A program made the translations under genes and the position numbers. Shown here one piece after another: positions 34,922-43,979 of a stretch of DNA of 64,000 bases. Within the stretch, counting starts at the first letter, position 1. Each line of letters begins with the position of its first letter. The stretch is from Marnyiella aurantia (GTDB lineage: Bacteria > Bacteroidota > Bacteroidia > Flavobacteriales > Weeksellaceae). The stretch lies in NCBI RefSeq assembly GCF_014041915.1, contig NZ_CP059472.1, positions 744,001 through 808,000 of the forward strand, in the 5' to 3' direction. Under the pieces are notes generated by a model that saw nothing but the letters and a program-made list of their open reading frames with translations, was not told the DNA's origin and did no database searches.

Positions 34922-37009
34922 TTACTTCTTGATTACTTTAATATTTTGCACTGATCCCTCCTTAAAATCAAGCTTAAGAATATAAATTCCGGATTTCAAC
35001 TCACCTAAATTGAGCTGTCTTCCCGGATTGGCCACGGACTTCACCATTCTGCCGGACATATCGAGTACAGAAACTGATTTCAGGTCTTTCGCATCTGAAA
35101 TGTTTACTACATCAGTAAACGGATTCGGATACACTTTGATACTTCCAGCGCTATCGGCTTCAGAAGTTCCCATGGTGCAGGTACTGTCGTAAGTGGCAGT
35201 AACCATAGTCCGTGCAGATTCGCATATGGCGGATACAGACCAGTTGTACAGATAATAATAATAAAGGTTGGACGCACCGGAAGTATATGCCGAATTAATA
35301 CTTGCAAAACCAGGCAAGATATAAGGATAAGCGAAACCGGTGCTGCTTTCACGGATCAAACCTGTCATTCCTGAAGCTGCCGTCACGACTAAACGGTGGC
35401 CAATGCCTGAAGGTACTGCAAAATTAAGTGGTATAGTATTCAGTGCTCCGGTTGGAGATACCGTAACATTTGCTGTGTAAGACTGTAGTTCCACCCCTGC
35501 CGAGTTCTTTAAGGCAATGGTAACTGTACCGGAGGTGGAGGTAGTAGAGACAGGGTATACGTCTACCGATACCAGTGTAAAATTGCTGAACGCATCAAAC
35601 ATTAAACCCACGTCACTAAACCCGTTGTTGGTGCTGGTGGATACAGGCACATCTTTACCAACGGTTCCCGTTGAACCTACTCCCGCCGATACCCAATAAC
35701 TGGTGGTTGCAGTTAGGACAGGTGTGGTATAGGTAGGTCCGGTACTAAGCGGCGTAGTTGTGGAAGCATCCGCGTACCAGTATACGGTGGCTGCGGCATC
35801 TGCGGCTGCAGTTAAAGTTGCCGTTCCACCCAGACACACCGGAGTGGGAGTAACACTGGTACCGGTAATTGCTGGTGGCGAACAAAGTGTACTTAAGGTA
35901 ATTGCCACAGGAGACCAGATACTTTTATCTGTGGAAGAGCATACCGTTCTGATCCAAACATAATAAGTGGTTAATGGGGTAAGTCCTGAAATGGTCGCAG
36001 TGGTGCCGGAAACAGATACAGAGTTGGTTGCATCCAGAACAGTCGAGGCAGTGGGTGCTACATTAGTGGTGCTGTAATACAATTCGTATCCGGATGCGGT
36101 ACTTGCGGAAGAAGTCCACGTCATCACCCCACTGCTGGTAGTGGGAGATCCAGGAGTAACCTGAAGACTTGAAGGCAGATAGCAGGACGGTGGAGTCCAG
36201 GTGTAAGTAAGGCCCGAAGCGGGCATTCCTGGTGTGGCATTTACTGTGTGGAAGGCCTGGTCATCACCATTTGCAGTACCTGCTGCCGAGCTGTTATATG
36301 ATGTGGAGGTATCATTGAATCTATTGTTAAAATCTGTATTTGTTGCTCCGCGAAGCCCGACCTGATTAACTGCGGAACTATAACTCGTGGAACCCACAAG
36401 GTAGGATCCTGAACTATATACCACAGCAACCTTGTTAGAGGTTTCCTGCAATCTGATTTGAAAGGAAAAACTATATACGGTTGTGATGGTAGCCACACTG
36501 GTTGGTCGGAAATTAGTCCACTGGATCACCACTTCTCTATTTGGCGCTGTTCCTATGGTCTCCCAACGGATATCACCAGTCTGTCCGGCAACATTAAAAA
36601 AGGAACTGATGTCCCGGCCAAATGCCGACACCGCACCCTCATAAGCAGTGCTGCCCGAAATAGGTGTGGAATAGCTGGCGATAGGAGTCGTGGCGCCGAA
36701 GGTTATAAAGCCGTTTGTTGAAACGTTCAGCGCAGAATAACTCTGCCCGTTAAACTGGAAGGCAAAGGGCAGTGTAACAGGATAGATAGCACTGTTTAGG
36801 TTGGTCGTTGAAGTATTTCCGGTTGCGGTACCCAGAACCGTCCCGCCCGTTACCGGCGTAAAAGTACCGTTGCTCTGCTGAAACGCGTAAGAACTCACCT
36901 GTGCGTGTAGCACATTTCCCCCAATCGTGAACAAAACTGCCGATAAAATACCGGCAAAAAAAGAGCGCCTTTTTTGTGGCATACCCTTCATCATGTAAAA
37001 TTTTTCCAT
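34922..37009 (-). CDS. T9SS-secreted modular protein (Fn3, split Ig-like)
   Basis: 695 residues. Signal peptide with a long basic n-region ends LHAQ (37). It has the shared N-terminal module (VSTNGFITFG, GTAPNREVVIQWTNFRP, VGLRGATNTDFNNRF), one Fn3 domain, and an Ig-like domain in which YWVSA (438-442) and CESARTMVTATYD (from 596) are separated by a beta-sandwich of about 150 residues. The sorting domain ([18 protein letters not shown]) is canonical. It is the short version of the two larger genes that follow it in transcription-upstream direction, lacking their MAM-like domain and second Fn3. Likely a cell-surface protein; ligand unknown. Confidence 0.86.
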   Translation of the reverse strand: MEKFYMMKGMPQKRRSFFAGILSAVLFTIGGNVLHAQVSSYAFQQSNGTFTPVTGGTVLGTATGNTSTTNLNSAIYPVTLPFAFQFNGQSYSALNVSTNGFITFGATTPIASYSTPISGSTAYEGAVSAFGRDISSFFNVAGQTGDIRWETIGTAPNREVVIQWTNFRPTSVATITTVYSFSFQIRLQETSNKVAVVYSSGSYLVGSTSYSSAVNQVGLRGATNTDFNNRFNDTSTSYNSSAAGTANGDDQAFHTVNATPGMPASGLTYTWTPPSCYLPSSLQVTPGSPTTSSGVMTWTSSASTASGYELYYSTTNVAPTASTVLDATNSVSVSGTTATISGLTPLTTYYVWIRTVCSSTDKSIWSPVAITLSTLCSPPAITGTSVTPTPVCLGGTATLTAAADAAATVYWYADASTTTPLSTGPTYTTPVLTATTSYWVSAGVGSTGTVGKDVPVSTSTNNGFSDVGLMFDAFSNFTLVSVDVYPVSTTSTSGTVTIALKNSAGVELQSYTANVTVSPTGALNTIPLNFAVPSGIGHRLVVTAASGMTGLIRESSTGFAYPYILPGFASINSAYTSGASNLYYYYLYNWSVSAICESARTMVTATYDSTCTMGTSEADSAGSIKVYPNPFTDVVNISDAKDLKSVSVLDMSGRMVKSVANPGRQLNLGELKSGIYILKLDFKEGSVQNIKVIKK

Positions 37010-37035
37010 CTATATTTTTATTATTAATTAGCGAA

Positions 37036-37043
37036 TAAAGATA
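37036..37043 (-). promoter_or_regulatory. shared -7 box (variant) of T9SS gene
   Basis: Minus strand TATCTTTA, 26 bases before the ATG at 37009. No clear -33 element. Confidence 0.5.
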
Positions 37044-37240
37044 AACTTTTTTACCATAAACCTGGTCTTTTTTATTAAAAGGTCATGGCAACACTCCATT
37101 CATGAATTTATCCGCAAAATTTTAGACACAATCTCTTCTTTACGTATACGAGATTAGGACTCAGTATGGAATCTCTTTTTTTTCAAGGGAGTCCGCAAGA
37201 CGATAAAAATTCAGATCATATAAATCCATTTACATATTGC

Positions 37241-37273
37241 AAAAAAGAGGCTGCCTCGTTCTGAGACAGCCTC
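37241..37273 (-). terminator. intrinsic terminator
   Basis: GAGGCTG(C)CTC-GTTCT-GAG(A)CAGCCTC stem with one mismatch and six A upstream. Past the stop at 37303. Confidence 0.85.
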
Positions 37274-37302
37274 CTGCACTGTTTATAGCAGTATAAAAAT
37301 TA

Positions 37303-40146
37303 CTACTTTTTCACTGCTTTTATGCTCTTCGAAGAGCCATCCTTATATTTAAGGTTGATAAGGTACAATCCAGCGTTTAATTCAGATAAATTAATTTGGG
37401 CTGCAGGTCTGTCTAAAGTCTTTACCAGCCTTCCGGACATATCCAGAACCGTAATGGACTGTACATCGCGGATCTCTGAAATATTTATAACCTCAGTAAA
37501 CGGATTTGGATATACTTTCACATCTCCAGCGCTGTGTGCTTCCGAAGTTCCCATGGTACAGTCCACCGTGGCAGTAACCATTGTCCTTGGTGATTCGCAG
37601 TAGCCTGTAAAGTTCAGATTATAGAAATAAAAATAGTACGCAGGATAATTTACAAATGTCGTTCCGGTAATCGTTAACTCCGGAGTACTGTATGGAAAAG
37701 TGGCACCCACTGAATTTCGATACAGATTAGCTGCTCCTGTTCTCTTCATTGAATAATTACCGGGAGCTAATGCTATATTTAAGGGGATTGTTTGTGGTGT
37801 GGATGCTCCTGCTCCTGAAGTTGTAAAAGGATAAGAACCCACAACTACATCATTTGCATCCAGAATTTCAATAACTCCGGCCTGACCTGCGGTGCCGGAA
37901 AACACATCAACAGAATTCAACGTAATATTAGATGAAACAGTAAACAGTAGGTTCCAATTTGTATTGGTATTGGAGCTGGTACCCAATAGTGCCGGAGATA
38001 CAGGACCAACATATGTGGGACTTCCTGATGTAGCAGCTGATACCCAATAGTTTGTAGTGGCGGTTAGTGCCGGTGTAGTAAAAGTACCCCCTGTACCTAC
38101 CTGGTTTCCTCCTGTTGCGGCATCATACCAGTTAAGCGTAGTTCCGGCAGAGCCCGTGGCACTTAAAGTTGCGGTACCGCTGCAAATTACAGTTCCTGTA
38201 GTGCCGGTGATTAATGGGGTCTGACATAACGTCGCAAGCGTAACCGATACCGGAGTCCAGACACTCTTATCCGTAGCAGAGCACACAGATCTTACCCATA
38301 TATAATAAATTGTAGCCGGAGCTAATCCAGACAGGGTTGCTGTAGTACCAGCCACAGAGAGGGAATTTGAACTGTTCAGTACAGTAGTATCTACCGGAGC
38401 TGTGGGATCAGTACTGAAATAAAGTTCGTAACTCACAGCTACTGTGGTGGGTGCTGTCCAAGTAAGAACACCTCCGTCAGTTGTGGCGGATCCGGCAGTA
38501 ACCGCCAGATTTGTAGGTTCAAAACAGGTCGGTATTTTCTCTACGAAAATATCATCCAGATATACCGTACGGCTGCTTCCGCCCAAACCATGTCTGAATG
38601 CAACATACTGGTTAGAAGCTGCAGGCAGAGCAACTATATGTTCAACATAGGTTTGGGTTAGCGAAACAGTAGATATAACATTAAAGGTTCCGGGATTTGA
38701 CGGATCGGATAGAGTTCCTACATCCATAGTATAGTTATTGCCACCTGCACGAACCGAAAATCTAACCTGTCTGGTCCCGTCGGAAAGGTTGGAAGTCTGA
38801 GGAGAAACCAGCATTACATCACCCGTAGTATCTGCTCCGTTAGCAAGCACATAACTATGAGGAGCTGAAAGTGCATTTGAAGTACTAATATAACCCGAAC
38901 CTGCAGAGCCTGCAGTTTCCAGATAAGACCAACACGCAGGCGCATTTGGATTTGTGGTGGAACCTACGGGAGTAGAATCAAAACTTTCATAGTAAGGTGC
39001 CGACACTGCGTTACAGGTTGTTGCAAAACTTAGTACAGATGACCAGTTACTGCTGTCTGTTGCGCTGCATTTACCTCGAACCCAAACATAATATTGTGTC
39101 CCGGAAGTAAGTCCGGAGATGGTTCCTGAAAGTGAGCCAGCGGCAACGCTTACAGAGTTGGAACCGTCTAAGACAGTTGAAGCATCAGGGGCAACGCCTG
39201 TTGTGTTAAAGTAAATCTCATACCCCATGGCAGGAACCTGCGCGGATGCAGTCCAGTCAATTTGCGCTGCATTAAGGCCGACAGCACCTAAGGCAATGGT
39301 AGTAGGTGCGTAGCAAGTAGGAGGAGTCCAGGTATAAGTTAATCCGTCTGAGGGCATGCCTGGAACCGCAACAGTAGTGTTGAATGCCTGGTCATCACTG
39401 TTGCTGGTCCCTGGTACTGAACCGGTATAAGGGGTAGCAGCTGCATTGAACCGGTTATTAAAATCGGCATTAGTCATACCGCGAAGCCCTACCTGGTTTA
39501 TTGCCGACGAATAAGATGTAGAACCCACCAGATAATCACCCTGCGAATACACTACAGCAACTACATTGCTAGTCTCCTTAAGCCTGATTTGAAATGAAAA
39601 ACTGTAAACAGATGTGATTCCGGTTAAACTTGTTGGCCGGAAATTGGTCCATTGTATTACTACCTCACGGTTAGGAGCAGTACCTAAGGTTTCCCAGCGG
39701 ATATCTCCAGTACGGCCTGCGACATCATAAAACGAACTGATATCCCGCCCAAAAGCCGAAACTGCACCATCATAAGCTGTCGATCCGGATATTGGCGTGG
39801 AGTAACTTGTTGTTGGGGCCGTAGCACCAAAAGTGATAAAGCCATTTGTTGAAACATTCAGAGAGGTGTAACTCTGATTGTTAAACTGAAAGCTGAAAGG
39901 CAGCGTAACCGGATAGATCGCGCTGTTCAGATTCGTAGTTGAAGTGTTTCCCGTGGCAGTTGCTAAAACTGTTCCCCCGGTAAGCGGAAAAAACACACCG
40001 CTACTTTGCGCAAAGCTGTAAGCACTGACCTGCGCATTCATATTGAGCGCGGTAGCTGATGTGAGCAGTAGTACACCGACCCCGGTAAGAAGGGTGCTTA
40101 CCCTTTTCCGAAGTCCATGATTCTTTTCCTGGTAAAATTTTATCAT
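37303..40146 (-). CDS. T9SS-secreted modular protein (Fn3, MAM-like, split Ig-like)
   Basis: 947 residues. Signal peptide ends MNAQ (39). Order: shared N-terminal module 40 to about 280; Fn3; a MAM-like beta-sandwich (about 375-545; YYESFDSTPVGS, AFRHGLGGSSRTVYLDDIFV); Fn3; an Ig-like domain split between Y700 (NYWVSA) and C850 (CESPRTMVTATVD) by about 145 residues; and a type A sorting domain (VYPNPFTEVINI). The sorting domain is somewhat diverged (RPAAQINLSELNAGLYLINL). Close paralogue of the genes on both sides, so it probably arose by tandem duplication. Surface exposure is expected from the T9SS signal. Confidence 0.86.
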   Translation of the reverse strand: MIKFYQEKNHGLRKRVSTLLTGVGVLLLTSATALNMNAQVSAYSFAQSSGVFFPLTGGTVLATATGNTSTTNLNSAIYPVTLPFSFQFNNQSYTSLNVSTNGFITFGATAPTTSYSTPISGSTAYDGAVSAFGRDISSFYDVAGRTGDIRWETLGTAPNREVVIQWTNFRPTSLTGITSVYSFSFQIRLKETSNVVAVVYSQGDYLVGSTSYSSAINQVGLRGMTNADFNNRFNAAATPYTGSVPGTSNSDDQAFNTTVAVPGMPSDGLTYTWTPPTCYAPTTIALGAVGLNAAQIDWTASAQVPAMGYEIYFNTTGVAPDASTVLDGSNSVSVAAGSLSGTISGLTSGTQYYVWVRGKCSATDSSNWSSVLSFATTCNAVSAPYYESFDSTPVGSTTNPNAPACWSYLETAGSAGSGYISTSNALSAPHSYVLANGADTTGDVMLVSPQTSNLSDGTRQVRFSVRAGGNNYTMDVGTLSDPSNPGTFNVISTVSLTQTYVEHIVALPAASNQYVAFRHGLGGSSRTVYLDDIFVEKIPTCFEPTNLAVTAGSATTDGGVLTWTAPTTVAVSYELYFSTDPTAPVDTTVLNSSNSLSVAGTTATLSGLAPATIYYIWVRSVCSATDKSVWTPVSVTLATLCQTPLITGTTGTVICSGTATLSATGSAGTTLNWYDAATGGNQVGTGGTFTTPALTATTNYWVSAATSGSPTYVGPVSPALLGTSSNTNTNWNLLFTVSSNITLNSVDVFSGTAGQAGVIEILDANDVVVGSYPFTTSGAGASTPQTIPLNIALAPGNYSMKRTGAANLYRNSVGATFPYSTPELTITGTTFVNYPAYYFYFYNLNFTGYCESPRTMVTATVDCTMGTSEAHSAGDVKVYPNPFTEVINISEIRDVQSITVLDMSGRLVKTLDRPAAQINLSELNAGLYLINLKYKDGSSKSIKAVKK

Positions 40147-40170
40147 TTTATTAAGTTTAAATATTCAAGT

Positions 40171-40178
40171 TAAATATA
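40171..40178 (-). promoter_or_regulatory. shared -7 box of T9SS gene
   Basis: Minus strand TATATTTA, 24 bases before the ATG at 40146. A TTG lies 26 bases upstream, somewhat too far for a standard -33. Confidence 0.55.
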
Positions 40179-40842
40179 AGAAATATTTTACATATGGATA
40201 AATTCAAGTATCATAATCTCAAACAACCAATGCTTTTAAGATAAATTAGGAAAAAGAATAATCTGCTGTAATTAACTGGGAGCAGAGGTCTATGCGCATA
40301 TTTTTACAGATTAAAAATGCACTGTTAAAAAATGGCTTTCCCGGCAAAATGCCCGTATGACTACAATTTATCCCGCGACCAAAGATGCTGAACAGGCTAC
40401 AGCAATGAATGCTTATTAATTTTTGGCACTTTCTAAAATACTGAAGAAAGCCTCTTTAGAACATAACCCAGAAAGATTCAGGTGCATTATCAAATTCTGT
40501 CATTTATCATGTTGTGAAATCCCACTTGTTTTCCGCATGAATACGGTCGTACCTAGTAGCCCTCTCTCCCATCTAATCCGCTTTCTCCTTCGTATTAGTC
40601 CCGATAACTGCGATGGCCCGACCATTGAATATATGTTTTTAGGTGGAGAAAGATTAGCAGCTAAAAACCGTCTTCGTGGGTGCTGAACTGATAAAAAACA
40701 ACCCTATCTGGGCACTAAACCCTATCTTCAGCCCTCCGCGCTATGTAGTTCACTGTGATCTGCTTTATAATTTCAGCCAGCTGTGAAATCTGGGGGATCA
40801 TTTTACCTAACTAAAAAGAGCAGCAGTAGCTTAGAATTCCAC
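40179..40842. other. long intergenic gap inside the T9SS array, no gene recognised
   Basis: The 744 bases between two T9SS genes are about three times the other gaps of the array. There are only short frames, including a TTG-started one at 40423-40686 without recognisable content. I see no hairpin besides the terminator at its left end. It could hold the remains of a lost gene or a non-coding element. Confidence 0.4.
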
Positions 40843-40869
40843 AAAAAAGCGGCCTCATTGGAGGCCGCT
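40843..40869 (-). terminator. intrinsic terminator
   Basis: AGCGGCCTC-ATTG-GAGGCCGCT perfect 9-bp stem with six A upstream (T on the minus strand). Past the stop at 40891. Confidence 0.88.
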
Positions 40870-40890
40870 CAAGATCCAATATAAATAAGA

Positions 40891-43767
40891 TTACTTTTTA
40901 ATTGCTTTCACTGACTTGGAAGTCCCATCTTTGTAATCCAGTTTAAGGATATACATTCCGGCTTTCAATTCAGAAAGATTAATCTGTCGTCCAGGATTGG
41001 CAATAGTCTTCACCATTCTGCCTGACATATCAAGCACTGTGACAGTTTTCAAATCCTTCACGTCGGAGATGTTTACAATATCCATAAATGGATTAGGATA
41101 GATCACCGGTTCGTTAGTGTTTCCTGCCTCAGAGGTTCCCATTGTACAGTTAGGGTCCACCGTAACAGTTACTACAGATTTAGCACTCTCGCAACCAGTT
41201 GAATAATTCCAGTTATAGATATAGTACCAGTAGTCAGGACCGGAGGTAAAGTTATTTCCCGTTACATTGATCGCGGGTGAAGTGAAGGGATAGGTGGCAC
41301 CGGAAGTATTACGCTGAAGATTAATACCTACTCCCTGCCCGATCCTGTAACCCGTGCCGACCGGCAGAAGGTAGTTCAGAGCTACAGTTTGTGGTGTCAC
41401 TCCATCGTTCACCGAAACTGTGTACGGAACTGAAACCAAAGTTGCACCACTGCTGTCCCTGATCTCAATTGAAGATGCAGTACCGATGGCTACAGTAGTG
41501 GCGGGAAAAACATCTACAGTGTTTAAAGTAACTGGCGTAACAACATCAAAAATCTGGTAATAGGTACCGATGGCATAATTAGAGGCACTGATGGTTCCAA
41601 GTGATGATGGACTTGCCGGACCCACATTTCCCGTACTTCCTGATCCGGAAGACACATAGAAATCTGTGGTCACATTCAGTGGTCCCGTAGTAAAGGTAGT
41701 TCCCGTGGCTAACGGAGTTGTATCCGCAGCATTTGCATACCAGTTAATCTGTGCCCCAGCATCTGCCGTTGCGGTTATGGTAGCCGTTCCGCCTACACAT
41801 ACGGGTACCGGTGTTACTGTTGTGGCAGATATACCCGGTGGCTGACAAAGAGTAACCATTGTTACCGCGGTGGGTGTCCAGACACTCTTGTCCGAAGCCG
41901 AGCACACAGACCTTACCCATACATAATATACTGTTGATGGATTAAGTCCGGAAAGGGTTGCGGTTGTGCCAACCACAGAGAGTGAGTTGGTACCGTCCAG
42001 TACGGTACCGGCTACAGGAGCTGTAGGATCTGTACTGTAATAGATTTCATATCCGGTAGCCGGCGTGGAGGGAGCCGCCCAGCTAATGGTACCACCGGTA
42101 CCGGTTACGCTTCCTGCAGTTACAGAAAGTGCAGTAGGTTCAAAGCAGGTGGGAGCATCTTCAACGGTGATATCATCCATATAGATGCCACGGTAAGTAC
42201 CGCCTAGCCCATGTCTGAATACCAAATACTGATGTGTGCCGGCAGGAATCACTACCGTATATTCCTGATGCGAATTCGTTAAGGGAATTGTAGTTAAAAG
42301 TGAAAGACTGCCCAGATTGGATGGGCTGTCCAGGGTTCCTACTTCAAGGATAGAGGCGCTGCCACTTCCCCTGGCTGAAAATTTCACCCACTTTGTTCCG
42401 TCAGCCAGGTTTAATGTCTGAGGTGAAATCAACAGAATATTACCGGTAGTGTCAGAGCTGTTGTACATATAAAAGCTGTGCGGAGCTGAAACTGAATTAC
42501 TGGTGGATACATAACCGTAAGCAGCAGACCCTGATTCTTCGGAATAGGTCCAGCACACCGGAGCAGTATTATTGGTACTGCTACCGACGGGTGCAGTGTC
42601 GAAATTCTGGGTATAAGGCGCATTCAAGGGTACACACTCGGTACTCAATGTAATTCCTGATGACCAGTTTCCGAAATCGGTGGAGGAACATTTACCACGT
42701 ATCCAGATATAATACTGAGTGCCGGAGCTAAGCCCGGAAAGGGTAGCTGAAAGGGCCGAACTTGATACAGATAAAGAATTTGTTCCATCCAATACCGTTG
42801 ATGAATCCGGTGCAACGCCGGTAGTATTATAATAAATATCGTAACCGGCGGCAGGAAGCTGAGCAGGCGCCGTCCAGTTTACCACTGCTGTACCCACGGT
42901 CACTGGTCCGGGTGTAAATGAAACCGGCGAATAACAGGTAGGCGGTGTCCAGGTATAGGTAAGGCCGTCCGTGGGCATTCCGGGGGGAACATTTACCGTG
43001 CTGAAAGACTGATCCAAACCGTTGGAGGTTCCTGCTTCAGAATTAATGAATAAAGTTCCGGTTGGGTTATACCGGTTATTAAAATCGGAGTTTGTGGCTC
43101 CCCGCAGACCGATCTGGTTGACGGATGATGAATATGAGGTGGAACCTACTAAATATGATCCGCTGGTATATACCGTGGAAATAATGTTCGTAGTCTCCTG
43201 CAGTCTTATCTGGAAAGAAAATGAATACACACTCGTCGTTGAAGTGGTATTGGTTGGTCTGAAATCCGTCCATTGGATAACCACTTCCCTGTTTGGAGCA
43301 GTACCGACTGTTTCCCAACTGATGTTTCCGGTGCGTCCTGCAATATTATAGAAAGATGTTAAGTCGCGTGCAAACGCTGCAATGGCGCCCTCATAAGCGA
43401 TGGAGGATGAGATAGGTGAAGATAAAGTTGCACTTGGCGCGGTAGCCCCAAAGGTGACAAAGCCGTTCGTAGAGACATTTAACTCCGTGTAGCTTTGCTG
43501 GTTAAAATTAAATGCAAAAGGTAGAGTTACAGAATAAACCTGACTGTTAAGATTAGTAGTTGATGTATTTCCTGTAGCTGTTCCTAATACTGTTCCTCCT
43601 GTAATCGGAGTAAACGTTCCCATACTCTGAGAGAATAAATAGGCACTTACCTGTGCCTGTAATTTCGTCCCAATAGCTGCCGAAAGCAGTAACACACTCA
43701 AACCGGCCAGCATACTGCGTATTCTGCCCCTCAAAAGTCTCGTTTTTTCTCTGTAATTTTTACTCAT
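40891..43767 (-). CDS. T9SS-secreted modular protein (Fn3, MAM-like, split Ig-like)
   Basis: 958 residues, first gene of the array in transcription direction. Its layout equals that of the 37303-40146 protein: signal peptide ending LQAQ (39), shared N-terminal module (VSTNGFVTFG, GTAPNREVVIQWTDFRP), Fn3, MAM-like domain (YTQNFDTAPVGSS, FRHGLGGTYRGIYMDDITV), Fn3, an Ig-like domain split between FYVSS (about 703-707) and CESAKSVVTVTVD (from 859), and a type A sorting domain (IYPNPFMDIVNISDVKDL) that is of the homogenised type. Two adjacent genes of equal plan point to tandem duplication. Surface location expected, ligand unknown. Confidence 0.86.
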   Translation of the reverse strand: MSKNYREKTRLLRGRIRSMLAGLSVLLLSAAIGTKLQAQVSAYLFSQSMGTFTPITGGTVLGTATGNTSTTNLNSQVYSVTLPFAFNFNQQSYTELNVSTNGFVTFGATAPSATLSSPISSSIAYEGAIAAFARDLTSFYNIAGRTGNISWETVGTAPNREVVIQWTDFRPTNTTSTTSVYSFSFQIRLQETTNIISTVYTSGSYLVGSTSYSSSVNQIGLRGATNSDFNNRYNPTGTLFINSEAGTSNGLDQSFSTVNVPPGMPTDGLTYTWTPPTCYSPVSFTPGPVTVGTAVVNWTAPAQLPAAGYDIYYNTTGVAPDSSTVLDGTNSLSVSSSALSATLSGLSSGTQYYIWIRGKCSSTDFGNWSSGITLSTECVPLNAPYTQNFDTAPVGSSTNNTAPVCWTYSEESGSAAYGYVSTSNSVSAPHSFYMYNSSDTTGNILLISPQTLNLADGTKWVKFSARGSGSASILEVGTLDSPSNLGSLSLLTTIPLTNSHQEYTVVIPAGTHQYLVFRHGLGGTYRGIYMDDITVEDAPTCFEPTALSVTAGSVTGTGGTISWAAPSTPATGYEIYYSTDPTAPVAGTVLDGTNSLSVVGTTATLSGLNPSTVYYVWVRSVCSASDKSVWTPTAVTMVTLCQPPGISATTVTPVPVCVGGTATITATADAGAQINWYANAADTTPLATGTTFTTGPLNVTTDFYVSSGSGSTGNVGPASPSSLGTISASNYAIGTYYQIFDVVTPVTLNTVDVFPATTVAIGTASSIEIRDSSGATLVSVPYTVSVNDGVTPQTVALNYLLPVGTGYRIGQGVGINLQRNTSGATYPFTSPAINVTGNNFTSGPDYWYYIYNWNYSTGCESAKSVVTVTVDPNCTMGTSEAGNTNEPVIYPNPFMDIVNISDVKDLKTVTVLDMSGRMVKTIANPGRQINLSELKAGMYILKLDYKDGTSKSVKAIKK

Positions 43768-43791
43768 AAGCTTTAATTAATTGGTTGGCTA

Positions 43792-43823
43792 TAAATATAG
43801 GATTTTCAAAATAAAGCGCCAAA
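43792..43823 (-). promoter_or_regulatory. promoter of first T9SS array gene
   Basis: Minus strand TTTG (43820-43823), 20 bases, TATATTTA (43792-43799), then 24 bases to the ATG at 43767. Best complete example of the shared array promoter. Confidence 0.68.
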
Positions 43824-43922
43824 AAGCCCGTAAACCAGCTAACAGAAGGTAATTATGATGCGAATTCAACAAATTTCAAGACCCTGTTTTTATGCCTAGA
43901 ATAGCACTTATGGAATTATTTT

Positions 43923-43960
43923 AAAAAAAAGCACCCCTGAAAGAAAATTTTCAGGGGTGC
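43923..43960 (-). terminator. intrinsic terminator of the efflux operon
   Basis: GCACCCCTGAAA (43931-43942) pairs perfectly with TTTCAGGGGTGC (43949-43960) around GAAAAT. Eight A at 43923-43930 give a T tract on the minus strand, 20 bases past the RND gene stop. Confidence 0.92.
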
Positions 43961-43979
43961 TGTTATAGAGTTACCGTTT

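Noticed and set aside
40423-40686. 87-codon frame in the gap of the T9SS array
   Set aside because: It starts with TTG, has no signal peptide or motif, and no promoter or neighbour that supports it.
17005-43767. CRISPR or tandem DNA repeats in the T9SS region
   Set aside because: Repeats are long, imperfect and in frame; they encode protein modules. No short regular repeat-spacer pattern exists.
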